Positions 8,257 through 16,518 of a stretch of 64,000 nucleotides of DNA are shown piece after piece. The notes beneath the pieces are model-generated. The model was given only the letters and a program-made list of their open reading frames with translations, was not told the DNA's origin and made no database searches. A program made the translations under genes and the position numbers. Position 1 is the stretch's first letter, and each line of letters begins with the position of its first letter. The DNA is taken from NCBI RefSeq assembly GCF_025642155.1, contig NZ_CP106798.1, forward strand, positions 4,960,001 to 5,024,000, given 5' to 3'. This DNA comes from Streptomyces sp. HUAS 15-9 (GTDB taxonomy: Bacteria > Actinomycetota > Actinomycetes > Streptomycetales > Streptomycetaceae).

Positions 8257-9800
8257 GACGGCGGCAGACACTCCTTCGCCGGCGGCTTCCCCTCCGGCCA
8301 GGCGATCCGTACGAACCGGGAGCCGCCCTCCGGGGAGAGCTCCACGATCGGTACGGCCTTGTCGTACGGGTTGCCGTGCACGTCCAGGCAGATCCAGCCG
8401 CTCGCCCCGTCGACCCGCAGCGAGCCCTTGACCTGCGGCCACTGCAGTCCCACATCGGTCAGCGCCGGAATCTTCCGCCCGTCGGGGACAGCCTCGCGGA
8501 TGCCGTGCACGGCCAGCTGGAAGGCGTCGTACGCGATGATCAGCTGACCGTCGTCCAGGGCGACCGGGCCGATCGGTCCGACCGGCCGCCGTTCTGCGCT
8601 CGCCAACTGCTCCTGGAGCACCCGCGCGTCCGCCGCCGAGCCGCCCGACCTCGCGGGATCCCTCACCCAGGCGTCCGGATGGGCGAGGGCGGTGTAGCGG
8701 ACGGCGAGGTTGTGCCCGAGGGCGCCGCGGTTCAGGTCCTTCTCACCGGTCAGATACGAGCCCTCGTCCCCGGTCAGCACCGTGAACTTCCGCTCCTGGC
8801 AGCCACGTCCGCCCAGCGCGTTGATGAACTGCCGCAGCTGGGTGTGCCGGCCCGCGAACAGGATCGTGTCGGTCTCCTTGGACGTGTCGCACACCAGATG
8901 GGTGATCTGCCGGAAGGTGTTGGCGGTCGTGCCCTCCTGGGTGCGGTCGGCGGGCGGGGTGAACGGCTGCGGCTCGTAGGGCGACCCCTTGATCAGCGCG
9001 GCGAACGACTTCTGCAGCGTCCGGGTGTACGGGTCCCCGGGCTTGTCGTACACCAGCAGCGCCTTGCCCGCGCCGACCTTGGCGAAGGAGGCCAGTGCGC
9101 GGGCCTCGTCGGTGTTGGTCGGCGAGACCCGGGCAAGACCCGGATAGGGGTCCTTGCCGCCCTGGCCGTTGGCGAGGTCGTCTGCGGTGATGGAGGAGCC
9201 GACCACCGGGATGCCCCGCCGGGTCAGCTCCCTGACGGCCTCCTGGTTGTTGTCGGTGCTCTGCCCCACCCCGGCGACCGCCCGCAGCCGGTCCGAGGTC
9301 GTCGTCATCCGCGCCAGCCGGTCGACCATCTGCCGCCAATGGGCGCCGGTGGCCCCCGGGTTGGCGAGCACCAGCCGGATCGCCGGGGCCTCGCCGTTGG
9401 AGCCGTGGTTCGCCCGGTACTGCGCCACAAACACGCCCTGCAACTCGTGCAGTATGTCGCTGAGACTGGCCGTGGCGGTCGCGGTGTACGGCAGCATCAG
9501 CGCCACCGTCACATAACTCCCGGGCTTCAGGCGGCCGTTCTCCCGCTCGATCGCCCGTACCGTGTCCCGGAGTTCGGGATGCCCGAAGTCGTACGCCGTC
9601 GTCGCCACGCCCACGCACTCGTCGCTGTCCTTCGGACGTGCCACTCCGGGCGCGCAGGAGCGGTCGTCGTGCGCGAGGGTGCGCACGGCGAGGACCAGGC
9701 CGGCCACCAGGCAAGCCGCGACCAGGAGCGCCAGATAGCGGCGGAGCGGGATCTCCCAGACGCCCTCGCGCAGCCAAGTGCCCAGACCCCTGCGTGCCAT
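8253..9800 (-). CDS. membrane-anchored ABC-type substrate-binding protein (periplasmic-binding-protein type I)
   Basis: A 515-residue protein. After a short basic leader it has one hydrophobic segment (RYLALLVAACLVAGLVLAV, residues ~21-39), and the rest is extracytoplasmic. The body has the layout of branched-chain amino-acid-type binding proteins, for example IRLVLANPGATG, TRRGIPVVGSSITADDLA, ARVSPTNTDEARALASF and DAFQLAVHGI. No permease or ABC ATPase is adjacent, so transport is doubtful and a sensing role is possible. The ATG at 9800 overlaps the stop of the upstream ATPase gene (ATGA), and a GTG directly before it is an alternative start. Confidence 0.75.
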   Translation of the reverse strand: MARRGLGTWLREGVWEIPLRRYLALLVAACLVAGLVLAVRTLAHDDRSCAPGVARPKDSDECVGVATTAYDFGHPELRDTVRAIERENGRLKPGSYVTVALMLPYTATATASLSDILHELQGVFVAQYRANHGSNGEAPAIRLVLANPGATGAHWRQMVDRLARMTTTSDRLRAVAGVGQSTDNNQEAVRELTRRGIPVVGSSITADDLANGQGGKDPYPGLARVSPTNTDEARALASFAKVGAGKALLVYDKPGDPYTRTLQKSFAALIKGSPYEPQPFTPPADRTQEGTTANTFRQITHLVCDTSKETDTILFAGRHTQLRQFINALGGRGCQERKFTVLTGDEGSYLTGEKDLNRGALGHNLAVRYTALAHPDAWVRDPARSGGSAADARVLQEQLASAERRPVGPIGPVALDDGQLIIAYDAFQLAVHGIREAVPDGRKIPALTDVGLQWPQVKGSLRVDGASGWICLDVHGNPYDKAVPIVELSPEGGSRFVRIAWPEGKPPAKECLPPS

Positions 9801-11899
9801 CACGTCCCCCCGCTCCGGTCGTCCGGGTCGTCCTCGTCGTCCGGGCCGGCCGGCGCCCGACCGGCGAGCGCGGCCGCCGGCCAGTCCCGCGAGGCCCGCC
9901 ACAGCAGCGCGTTGCCCGCGGGCCGCAGATTGGACAACTGCTCCAGCTCGAACCGCAGCCGGTCGGCGACCTTCGGATCGGGCAGCACCAGCGGATCGGC
10001 CAGCTGCCACACCGCGTGCAGCAACCGCCGTATGCGCAGATGCAGTACGGCGTCCACGCCCTCCGGCACGTCCTGAGCGGCGTCCGTCCGGCCGAGGGCC
10101 ACCGCGGCCCGCCGGTCGTCCCGGCCGCCGAAGTCGCGTCCTTCGGCGTCGTGCGCGTGGAAGTACGGCGCCGACGCGACGAAGCGGAGCATGCGCAGCC
10201 AGGCGCTGGTGTCGAGGGTGTGGAAGGAGTCGCGCAGCTGGGCGACCGCCGACGCGGTTGTCCCCAGGGCGAGTTCGTGGTGCAGCCGGAAGGCGTCCAC
10301 GGGCTCGGTGGCCTGCTCGTAGTGGGCGATCAGGGTCTCGTGGGCGGTGCGCCACTGCCCGTGGTCGGGCTCCCGCAGATGCAGCCGGAGCAGCAGCAGG
10401 GTCCGTACGAAGGGATCGCCGACGAACTGGCCCGGCGCACCCGGCAGTCCCTCCTGGGCGAGCCGGGTCTGCAGGGCCCGTACGTCCGCCGGGCCGAAGT
10501 CGTCCGGGAGCAGGGCCGCGGCCAGGGCGCAGGCCGAGTCGTGGTCGTGGGCCGCGGCCAGCACGGTCAGCTCGTCCAGCCGGTCGGCGGGCACCAGCCG
10601 GTCGAGGAGTTCGAGATAGGTGGGGGAGCCGGCGTGGTCCTCGTGCAGCCGGACGTCCGCGGTGAGCAGTTCGCCGAGCGATGCCGCCTGCGGCAGGTTC
10701 TGCGCGGCCGACTCGGCGAGCAGGACGATGCCGAGCGGGTTGCCGCCGGTCAGCCGGTGGGTGGCGTGCGGGAGTTGGGGCGGCACCGGGGTCTCGTCGC
10801 AGACGGCGCCCACGATGTGCAGGGTGTCGTCGGGGGTGAGCGGCGGCAGCGACACCAGCAGCGCCCGGGAGGACGGCACGGCCGCGTCCGGGGTCCAGTC
10901 GCTGCGCCGGGCCACTTCGGGCAGCGCATGCCGTACGGCGTTGCGTAAGCTCTCCCGCCCGTCGCCGCGCAGCGCGCCGATGAACGCCACCTGGTCGGCC
11001 GTCCCCTCGGAGCGGTCCCGCAGCACCGCCTCCAGGAGCCCCGGACCGGGCGCTGCCTGCGCGTTGTCGATGAGGACGAGCGGCCGCCCCAGCCGCTGCA
11101 TGCGCGGCAGCATGCCCGCGTACGCCTCGGTCAGATCGGCGAGCAGGGCCCGCACCAGATGGCGCTCGGCGTGCTCGCGGGAGGTGCCGCCCGCCCGGAA
11201 GTGCCCGGAGAGCAGGATCAGTCCGCGCTGGGCGTGTCCGCCCGCGTTCGGATAGGTCCGGTACCAGACCGACGCCTTCTGGTGCCGGCGGCTCGCGAAG
11301 CCCTCCGCGACGGACTCCAGGGTGGCCTCGATCGCCCCCGACAGGAACGGCCCGCTGCCGGTCGCCGCGGCGACCACCTTGGCCGCCACCTTCCCGGCCC
11401 AGCGTCCGGCGAAGCCGCTGATCCACGACCCGCTCTCGTTCAGCAGCAGGATCCGCTCGACCTCGCGCCGGATCCGCTCCGAGTCGGCGTCGCTCCAGCC
11501 GCCGGCCGCCACCGCCACCAGGCCCGACATCAGCCGGGGAAAGGTGATCCGGCCGGCTCCGGTCACCGGCTCCGCGAGCTGCTCGGCGATGACCAGCAGC
11601 GCCTGCGCCACCGGTGACCAGGACTCGGCGGGCCGGTCCGCGGGCGGTCCCGCGAACTGCGCGTCCGCACAGTCGACCAACGCGACCGGCGTGTGGCCCT
11701 TGTAGGCCTCCCGCAGCTCGCCGAGCACCGCGCTCTTGCCCAGGCCTCGCGCGCCCGTGAGCATGACGAAGGGCGGCTCCGCCGGGTGCTCGAACGGATG
11801 TGCACGGTGCTGGTAAGGGCGCAGACCCACGAGCCTCGGAGCCAGGCCGGCCGGATCCGTGTCGAACAGGGCCCCCCGTCCGTGCAGACGTCTGTGCAC
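9800..11899 (-). CDS. large P-loop ATPase (AAA/STAND-like) of unknown function
   Basis: A 699-residue cytoplasmic protein with a Walker A motif GARGLGKSAVL near residue 47 and a Walker B-like LVLIDNAQAAPG further on. Helical, Leu/Ala-rich sequence follows, as in STAND or Orc1-like NTPases. The GTG at 11899 is chosen because an AGGGGGG ribosome-binding site lies about 6 bases upstream; a TTG at 11914 is possible. It is translationally coupled to the downstream membrane-anchored binding protein, which suggests that an extracellular ligand-binding protein and a cytoplasmic ATPase work together. The biochemical role is unknown. Confidence 0.7.
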   Translation of the reverse strand: MHRRLHGRGALFDTDPAGLAPRLVGLRPYQHRAHPFEHPAEPPFVMLTGARGLGKSAVLGELREAYKGHTPVALVDCADAQFAGPPADRPAESWSPVAQALLVIAEQLAEPVTGAGRITFPRLMSGLVAVAAGGWSDADSERIRREVERILLLNESGSWISGFAGRWAGKVAAKVVAAATGSGPFLSGAIEATLESVAEGFASRRHQKASVWYRTYPNAGGHAQRGLILLSGHFRAGGTSREHAERHLVRALLADLTEAYAGMLPRMQRLGRPLVLIDNAQAAPGPGLLEAVLRDRSEGTADQVAFIGALRGDGRESLRNAVRHALPEVARRSDWTPDAAVPSSRALLVSLPPLTPDDTLHIVGAVCDETPVPPQLPHATHRLTGGNPLGIVLLAESAAQNLPQAASLGELLTADVRLHEDHAGSPTYLELLDRLVPADRLDELTVLAAAHDHDSACALAAALLPDDFGPADVRALQTRLAQEGLPGAPGQFVGDPFVRTLLLLRLHLREPDHGQWRTAHETLIAHYEQATEPVDAFRLHHELALGTTASAVAQLRDSFHTLDTSAWLRMLRFVASAPYFHAHDAEGRDFGGRDDRRAAVALGRTDAAQDVPEGVDAVLHLRIRRLLHAVWQLADPLVLPDPKVADRLRFELEQLSNLRPAGNALLWRASRDWPAAALAGRAPAGPDDEDDPDDRSGGT

Positions 11900-11998
11900 C
11901 GCATCCCCCCTCAACGCCAGTGTAGGAAGGGGGAGTTGCTTCGTGCCAGATCGCGTGGTGTCCGTTGGATTACGAAACTGTCGACATGATCAGGCCCA

Positions 11999-12970
11999 TC
12001 AATCCACGGTGATCGAGTCCAGCTTCTCGCGCAGGTACACATGTGAGTCGACGGGCGGGTACGCCACCCGGCCCACCGGGGCCGGGACGGACTCGACGAG
12101 TGTGCCCGGGGTGCATTCGCCGAAGTAGACGAGGGACACCAGCTCCTCGGTGGGTGCGTCCGAGGGCGGCGGGAGCACGCGGTGCCGGCCCGACCGCCAT
12201 CGGTCCCCGGTCCAACGGGCCATCAGATCACCGATGTTGATGGTGAAGGCGGCGGGGTCGAAGGGCGCGTCCCGCCATCCGCCCTCGTCCGTGTGGACCT
12301 GGAGCCCGCCCCTGCCCGCCTGCCGGTCCAGAATGGTGACCGTCCCGAAGTCGGTGTGCGGACCGATCCGGAACTGCCCCGGCAGCGGCTCGCCGATCAC
12401 CTCCGTCCCCGGGTACCAGTTGATGTTGAAGCCGTACGTCGGATGGTCCATGTGCCGGCTGAAGAAGTCCGGTTCGAGCCCGAGGGCGTGACCGAGCAGG
12501 GAAAGGAGCCGCTTCTCCAGCGCGGCCATCTCCCCCAGATACCGCTCGCACAGCGGCCGGAGTTCGGGAACCTCGCCCGGCCACACATTGGGCGCGTACC
12601 ACTCGGCGTTGACCACCGGGTCCTCGAACGGCTCGTGCGTCGCGAAGGTCAGGGACTCCTTCAGATCCGGCGGGGTCTCGGTCCCCTCCGCGTACGCGTT
12701 GGCCTCCGCCCCCGGCCCGAGCCACCCGCGTCCGCCGACCTTCGCCTCGTACGCCTGCTTGGCCTCGACGGGCAGCGTGAAGAACCGGCGCGCGGCCTCC
12801 CGGACGGCCGAGCGCAGCCCGGGCTCCACCCCGTGCCCGGTCACGAGCAGGAATCCGGCGGTCTGCAGGGCCCGGTCGACGGTACGGGCGATGTCCCCGC
12901 GCGCCTCGGGGCCGCCGTCGAGCCAGGGGCGCAGATCGATGGTCGGGATGCGGGGCCGATGCTCACTCAC
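11999..12970 (-). CDS. 2-oxoglutarate/Fe(II) oxygenase, isopenicillin-N-synthase family
   Basis: A 323-residue cytosolic oxygenase. It has the DIOX_N-type start (PRIPTIDLRPWL), then the Fe(II) facial triad: HxD in GPHTDFGTVTIL (~residue 205) and the distal His in RSGRHRV (~residue 261). The family oxidises small molecules with O2 and 2-oxoglutarate. The GTG start at 12970 lies inside the end of the upstream cytosine deaminase gene (8-bp overlap), implying coupled expression. Thymine-7-hydroxylase of fungi belongs to this family, so a pyrimidine substrate is a reasonable inference, not shown by sequence. Confidence 0.83.
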   Translation of the reverse strand: MSEHRPRIPTIDLRPWLDGGPEARGDIARTVDRALQTAGFLLVTGHGVEPGLRSAVREAARRFFTLPVEAKQAYEAKVGGRGWLGPGAEANAYAEGTETPPDLKESLTFATHEPFEDPVVNAEWYAPNVWPGEVPELRPLCERYLGEMAALEKRLLSLLGHALGLEPDFFSRHMDHPTYGFNINWYPGTEVIGEPLPGQFRIGPHTDFGTVTILDRQAGRGGLQVHTDEGGWRDAPFDPAAFTINIGDLMARWTGDRWRSGRHRVLPPPSDAPTEELVSLVYFGECTPGTLVESVPAPVGRVAYPPVDSHVYLREKLDSITVD

Positions 12971-13412
12971 CGATGTCCTCGTTCCACAGGGCCGGGTTGT
13001 CCTCGATGAACTCATGCATGAGTGCCGTGCACTCGGGGTCGTCCAGGAGCACGATCTCCACGCCGTGCTCGGCCAGCCAGTCGTGGCCGCCGTGGAAGGT
13101 GGCCGCCTCGCCGACCACGACCCGGGAGATGCCGAACTGGCGGACCAGGCCGCTGCAGTACCAGCAGGGCGAGAGGGTGGTCACCATCGTGGTGCCCCGG
13201 TACGACCGCTGTCGCCCCGCCGCGCGGAAGGCGGCCGTCTCCGCGTGCATCGAGGGGTCGCCGTCCTGCACACGGCGGTTGTGGCCGCGGCCGAGGAGGG
13301 TGCCGTCGGCGCCGTAGAGGGCCGCGCCGATCGGGATGCCGCCCTCGGCGAGCTCGGCGCGGGCCTCGGCGACGGCGGTGGCGAGCCAGGCGCGGGCCTG
13401 TTGCTGATCCAT
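12963..13412 (-). CDS. cytosine deaminase of the yeast FCY1 type
   Basis: A 149-residue zinc deaminase. Zinc and catalytic motifs are HAE (~residue 66) and SPCWYC (~residues 91-96), with GRGHN before them. The C-terminus FIEDNPALWNEDIGE closely matches the substrate-binding tail of Saccharomyces Fcy1 (remembered ending FEDIGE), which separates cytosine deaminases from other members of the family. The likely reaction is cytosine to uracil. The ATG at 13412 has a GAGGAGAGTG ribosome-binding site; upstream in-frame codons are not conserved. It heads a two-gene operon with the 2-oxoglutarate oxygenase. Confidence 0.83.
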   Translation of the reverse strand: MDQQQARAWLATAVAEARAELAEGGIPIGAALYGADGTLLGRGHNRRVQDGDPSMHAETAAFRAAGRQRSYRGTTMVTTLSPCWYCSGLVRQFGISRVVVGEAATFHGGHDWLAEHGVEIVLLDDPECTALMHEFIEDNPALWNEDIGE

Positions 13413-13577
13413 GCGTTCACTCTCCTCGGGCACAGGCGCCGGCACCGGGACAACATGCCCAACGTACGGGGGTCTTCAGGGGTGGCCTCGGTAAAGCGCC
13501 GGGAAACCCACTCTGTACCCTGGCCCGATCAATCGCCGCGTGAAGCGGCAGTCGGCCCCCGGTGGTGGGAGGAAGTC

Positions 13578-14345
13578 ATGGTTGCCGCTCCGGTTCTGGA
13601 GGAGCTGCGGGAGGTCGTGCAGCCGCAGGCCAAGCTGGCGAGCCGCAACGGCGAGCACTGGGCGGGCCGGCTGTACATGCGGGAGGTCTCGCTGCGGTTC
13701 ACCCGGCAGTTGGTGCGCACTCCCGTCACCCCGGACCAGCTGACCTGGACGATGATGGTGTGCGGGATCGCCTCCGGCGCGGCCCTGCTCATACCCGGTC
13801 TGACGGGCGCCGTCCTGGCCGCGGTGCTGATGCAGCTGTTCCTCCTCTTCGACTGCGTGGACGGCGAAGTCGCCCGCTGGAAGGGGCAGAACAGCGCGAC
13901 CGGCATTTACGTCGACCGGCTCGGGGCCTATCTCGCCGACGCGGCGCTGATGGCGGGCGCCGGCTTCCACGCGGCGCAATCGGGTTACGGCGGCTGGGTG
14001 TCGGTCGGCATCGCCACCGCGCTCGGCGTCGTCCTGCTGAAGGCCTCCACCGACCTGGTGGACGTGGCACGCGCCCGGCGCGGACTGACCGTCGCCGACG
14101 ACGAGGCGACCCGGCCGCGTTCGCAGGGCGTCGCGACGGTGCGCAGGCTGGCCGCCGCCTTCAAGATCCACCGCGTCACCAACGGCATCGAGGCGTCCCT
14201 GGTGCTGCTCGTCGCCGCGCTCGCCGGCGAGATCACCGGCGGCATCGAGCCCACCCGCTGGGCGCTGGGCACGCTCGCCGTGATCACCTGGGTGATGGTC
14301 CCGGCGCACCTGCTGTCGATCCTGTCTTCGTCCCGCCTGCGCTGA
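13578..14345 (+). CDS. CDP-alcohol phosphatidyltransferase family membrane protein
   Basis: A 255-residue protein with several hydrophobic segments and the CDP-alcohol phosphotransferase signature DCVDGEVAR (~residue 92) followed by GIYVD. This family transfers a phospho-group from CDP-linked lipids or alcohols to an acceptor alcohol. The fourth Asp expected four residues after GIYVD is replaced: the sequence runs D-R-L-G-A and the next Asp is seven residues on. The start at 13578 has a GGGAGGAAG ribosome-binding site. Substrates are unknown, and activity may differ from phosphatidylinositol-type synthases. Confidence 0.8.
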   Translation: MVAAPVLEELREVVQPQAKLASRNGEHWAGRLYMREVSLRFTRQLVRTPVTPDQLTWTMMVCGIASGAALLIPGLTGAVLAAVLMQLFLLFDCVDGEVARWKGQNSATGIYVDRLGAYLADAALMAGAGFHAAQSGYGGWVSVGIATALGVVLLKASTDLVDVARARRGLTVADDEATRPRSQGVATVRRLAAAFKIHRVTNGIEASLVLLVAALAGEITGGIEPTRWALGTLAVITWVMVPAHLLSILSSSRLR

Positions 14346-14447
14346 CGCCGGCTGACCCGGGCTCATCGGCAGCGCCGATGAGCCCATCGGCAGGACGCCC
14401 CACCGGCGCGTGGACCGGCACGCGTGCCCGCTCGTAGCTTCGACGGC

Positions 14448-15395
14448 ATGACCCCAGAGACCAAGGGCACGGCCCAGCTCACGATCGCGATGGTGCTCTC
14501 CGGCACCCTCGGCGTCTTCGTCGTCGAGTCGGGCGCCTCGCCCTTCGACGTCGTGTTCTTCCGCGTCCTGTTCGGCGCCCTGGCCCTCGGCGCATACGTC
14601 GTCGCCCGCGGCTGGCTGCGCGACCACGGCTTCACCCCGCGCACCCTCGGACTGGCCGTCCTCGGCGGTGTGTTCATCGTCTTCAACTGGGTGCTGCTGT
14701 TCCAGTCGTACGAGAACACGTCCATCTCCGTGGCGACAGTCGTCTACCACACGCAGCCGTTCTACGTGGTCCTGCTTGGCGCCCTGCTGTTCCGCGAGCG
14801 GCTCACGGCCGCCACGGTGGGGTGGATCGCCCTCGCCTTCGCCGGGCTGATCCTCGTCTCCGGTGTCACACCCGAAGACTTCACGGGGGGCGGGACGTAT
14901 GCCGTCGGCGTGGGACAGGCCCTGCTCGCCGCCCTCCTCTACGGTCTGTCCACCCTGGTCACCAAGCGCATCACCGGGGTACGCCCGCACCTGATCGCCC
15001 TCGTCCAGGTCCTCGTCGGCATCCCGCTGCTGCTTCCCTTCGCCGACTTCGGCGCGATGAGCGGAACGGGGTGGGACTGGGGCTGGCTGGCCGGGCTCGG
15101 GCTGATCCACACCGGGGTGATGTACGTCCTGATGTACGCCGCCTACGCCCGGCTGGCCACCTCGAAGATCGCCGTCCTCGCCTTCGTCTACCCGGCCGTC
15201 GCGATGGTCATGGACTGGGCGGTGTACGGCCACCACATCGGCCTCGTCCAGGCGCTGGGCGTACCGCTGATCGTGACGGCGAGCCTGAAGGTCACCCTTG
15301 CTCGGCGACCAGTTGCCGCGCCCGCTCCACGAACAGCCGCGCATGCGCCGGAAGCCGCTTCCCGGCCCGCCACGCCAGCTGCGTGCGAAGCGTGA
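14448..15395 (+). CDS. EamA/DMT-superfamily transporter
   Basis: A 315-residue membrane protein with about ten hydrophobic segments in two EamA repeats: the first about residues 8-140 (ending AALLFRERLTAATVGWIALAF), the second about residues 150-280. It belongs to the drug/metabolite transporter superfamily and is probably an exporter; the substrate is unknown. The last ~34 codons are hydrophilic and overlap the 3' end of the convergent LysR gene by 104 bp. Confidence 0.85.
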   Translation: MTPETKGTAQLTIAMVLSGTLGVFVVESGASPFDVVFFRVLFGALALGAYVVARGWLRDHGFTPRTLGLAVLGGVFIVFNWVLLFQSYENTSISVATVVYHTQPFYVVLLGALLFRERLTAATVGWIALAFAGLILVSGVTPEDFTGGGTYAVGVGQALLAALLYGLSTLVTKRITGVRPHLIALVQVLVGIPLLLPFADFGAMSGTGWDWGWLAGLGLIHTGVMYVLMYAAYARLATSKIAVLAFVYPAVAMVMDWAVYGHHIGLVQALGVPLIVTASLKVTLARRPVAAPAPRTAAHAPEAASRPATPAACEA

Positions 15396-16173
15396 ACGAC
15401 GGCTCCCACGCCAGTCGTACGAGAGAACCCTCCGAAAGTTCGGCGGCGACCGTCACCTCGGGCAGCAGCGCGCTCCCGAGGCCGGCCGCCGCCGCGCGTT
15501 TGGTGGCCTCGATCGTGCCGAACTCCATGAAGTCCACCGGGGCGAGGGCGGTCAGCTCCCGCTCGAACAGGTCCCGGTAGGCGCAGCCGGGCTCGGTCGC
15601 CAGCAGCGGCTGCCGTACCAGGTCCGCCGTCGCGACCGGCTTCCCGGCCAGCGGATGTCCGGGCGCGGCCACCAGCACCAGCGGCTCCTCGGCCAGCACC
15701 ACGCCCTCCAGCCCGGCGTGCTCGGTCTGCTCCTCCATCAGAAAGCCCAGGTCGTACGTGCCCTGCCGCAGCGCCTGCCGGGTCTCGTCGCCGATGGTGG
15801 TGCGCAGCGAGAGCCGCACCCGGGGGTAGCGGTGGTGGAACAGTTCGAGGAGCGGCGGCAGCCGGTAGGAGGTCAGCGACTCCATCGTGCCGATGGCGAG
15901 GGTTCCGGCCGGTTCGTCCGCGTCGGCCACCACCGTCCGCGCCTCCTCGGCCAGCTCGATCATCCGCCGGGCGTAGGGCAGCAGCCGCTCGCCCGCCTCC
16001 GTGAGCCGGATACGGCTGCCGAGCCGGTCGAACAACTCCGCGCCCAGGTCCGACTCCAGGGCACGGATCTGGCCGGTCACGCTGGACTGGGCGTACTTCA
16101 GCTCGGCCGCGGCCCGGGTGAAGCTCAAGGCGGTGGCGACCTTCTCGAAGGTGACGAGCAGCCTCAGCTCCAT
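15292..16173 (-). CDS. LysR-family transcriptional regulator
   Basis: A 293-residue regulator with an N-terminal winged helix-turn-helix (MELRLLVTFEKVATALSFTR and then AAAELKYAQSSVTGQIRALE) and a C-terminal effector-binding domain. The ATG overlaps the stop of the small PLD-N-like membrane protein upstream. Its 3' end overlaps the convergent EamA gene by 104 bp, so antisense interference is possible. LysR proteins often control an adjacent divergent or convergent gene; the EamA transporter is the obvious candidate, but no operator is visible. Confidence 0.88.
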   Translation of the reverse strand: MELRLLVTFEKVATALSFTRAAAELKYAQSSVTGQIRALESDLGAELFDRLGSRIRLTEAGERLLPYARRMIELAEEARTVVADADEPAGTLAIGTMESLTSYRLPPLLELFHHRYPRVRLSLRTTIGDETRQALRQGTYDLGFLMEEQTEHAGLEGVVLAEEPLVLVAAPGHPLAGKPVATADLVRQPLLATEPGCAYRDLFERELTALAPVDFMEFGTIEATKRAAAAGLGSALLPEVTVAAELSEGSLVRLAWEPSFTLRTQLAWRAGKRLPAHARLFVERARQLVAEQG

Positions 16174-16442
16174 CACTCGGCCTCGGGCTCGTTCTTCCTG
16201 AGGGACTTCAGGAACTCGGGGTTGTCGTCGGGGGCGACCCAGCGGGCGGGGGCCGGGGCCCGTACCTTGCCGGCGATCAGCCAGGCGACCGGGCCGACCA
16301 GCACCTCGCCGAAGAGCAGGATGATGATGACCCACGCCACCTTCGGCAGCCCGCTCACCTCTTCCTCGGGCGTGTTGAGGCAGTCCACGAACGCGTAGAT
16401 CCACAGCGCCAGGACCAGCAGGAAGGGGAGATACCTGAGCAT
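16173..16442 (-). CDS. small membrane protein, PLDc_N-like
   Basis: An 89-residue protein with two hydrophobic segments (LRYLPFLLVLALWIYAFVD and VAWVIIILLFGEVLVGPVAW) and a charged C-terminal tail. The pattern, including the VDCL and W-I-I-I-L-L blocks, matches the phospholipase D-nuclease N-terminal domain family, which lacks catalytic PLD motifs. Function is unknown. Its stop overlaps the start of the LysR gene (ATGA). Confidence 0.75.
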   Translation of the reverse strand: MLRYLPFLLVLALWIYAFVDCLNTPEEEVSGLPKVAWVIIILLFGEVLVGPVAWLIAGKVRAPAPARWVAPDDNPEFLKSLRKNEPEAE

Positions 16443-16518
16443 TGGCGTGAGATCCCTCGGCAGAGTGAGACGGCCCCGGTGACGGGCCCAGGTTAGCCCG
16501 TGGCCGATACTGGGTCAC

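Noticed and set aside
8253..11426. 1057-codon open frame on the minus strand
   Set aside because: Only the part from 9800 downstream is a real gene (binding protein). The upstream portion is an Arg/Gly/Ala-rich shadow of the ATPase gene in another frame.
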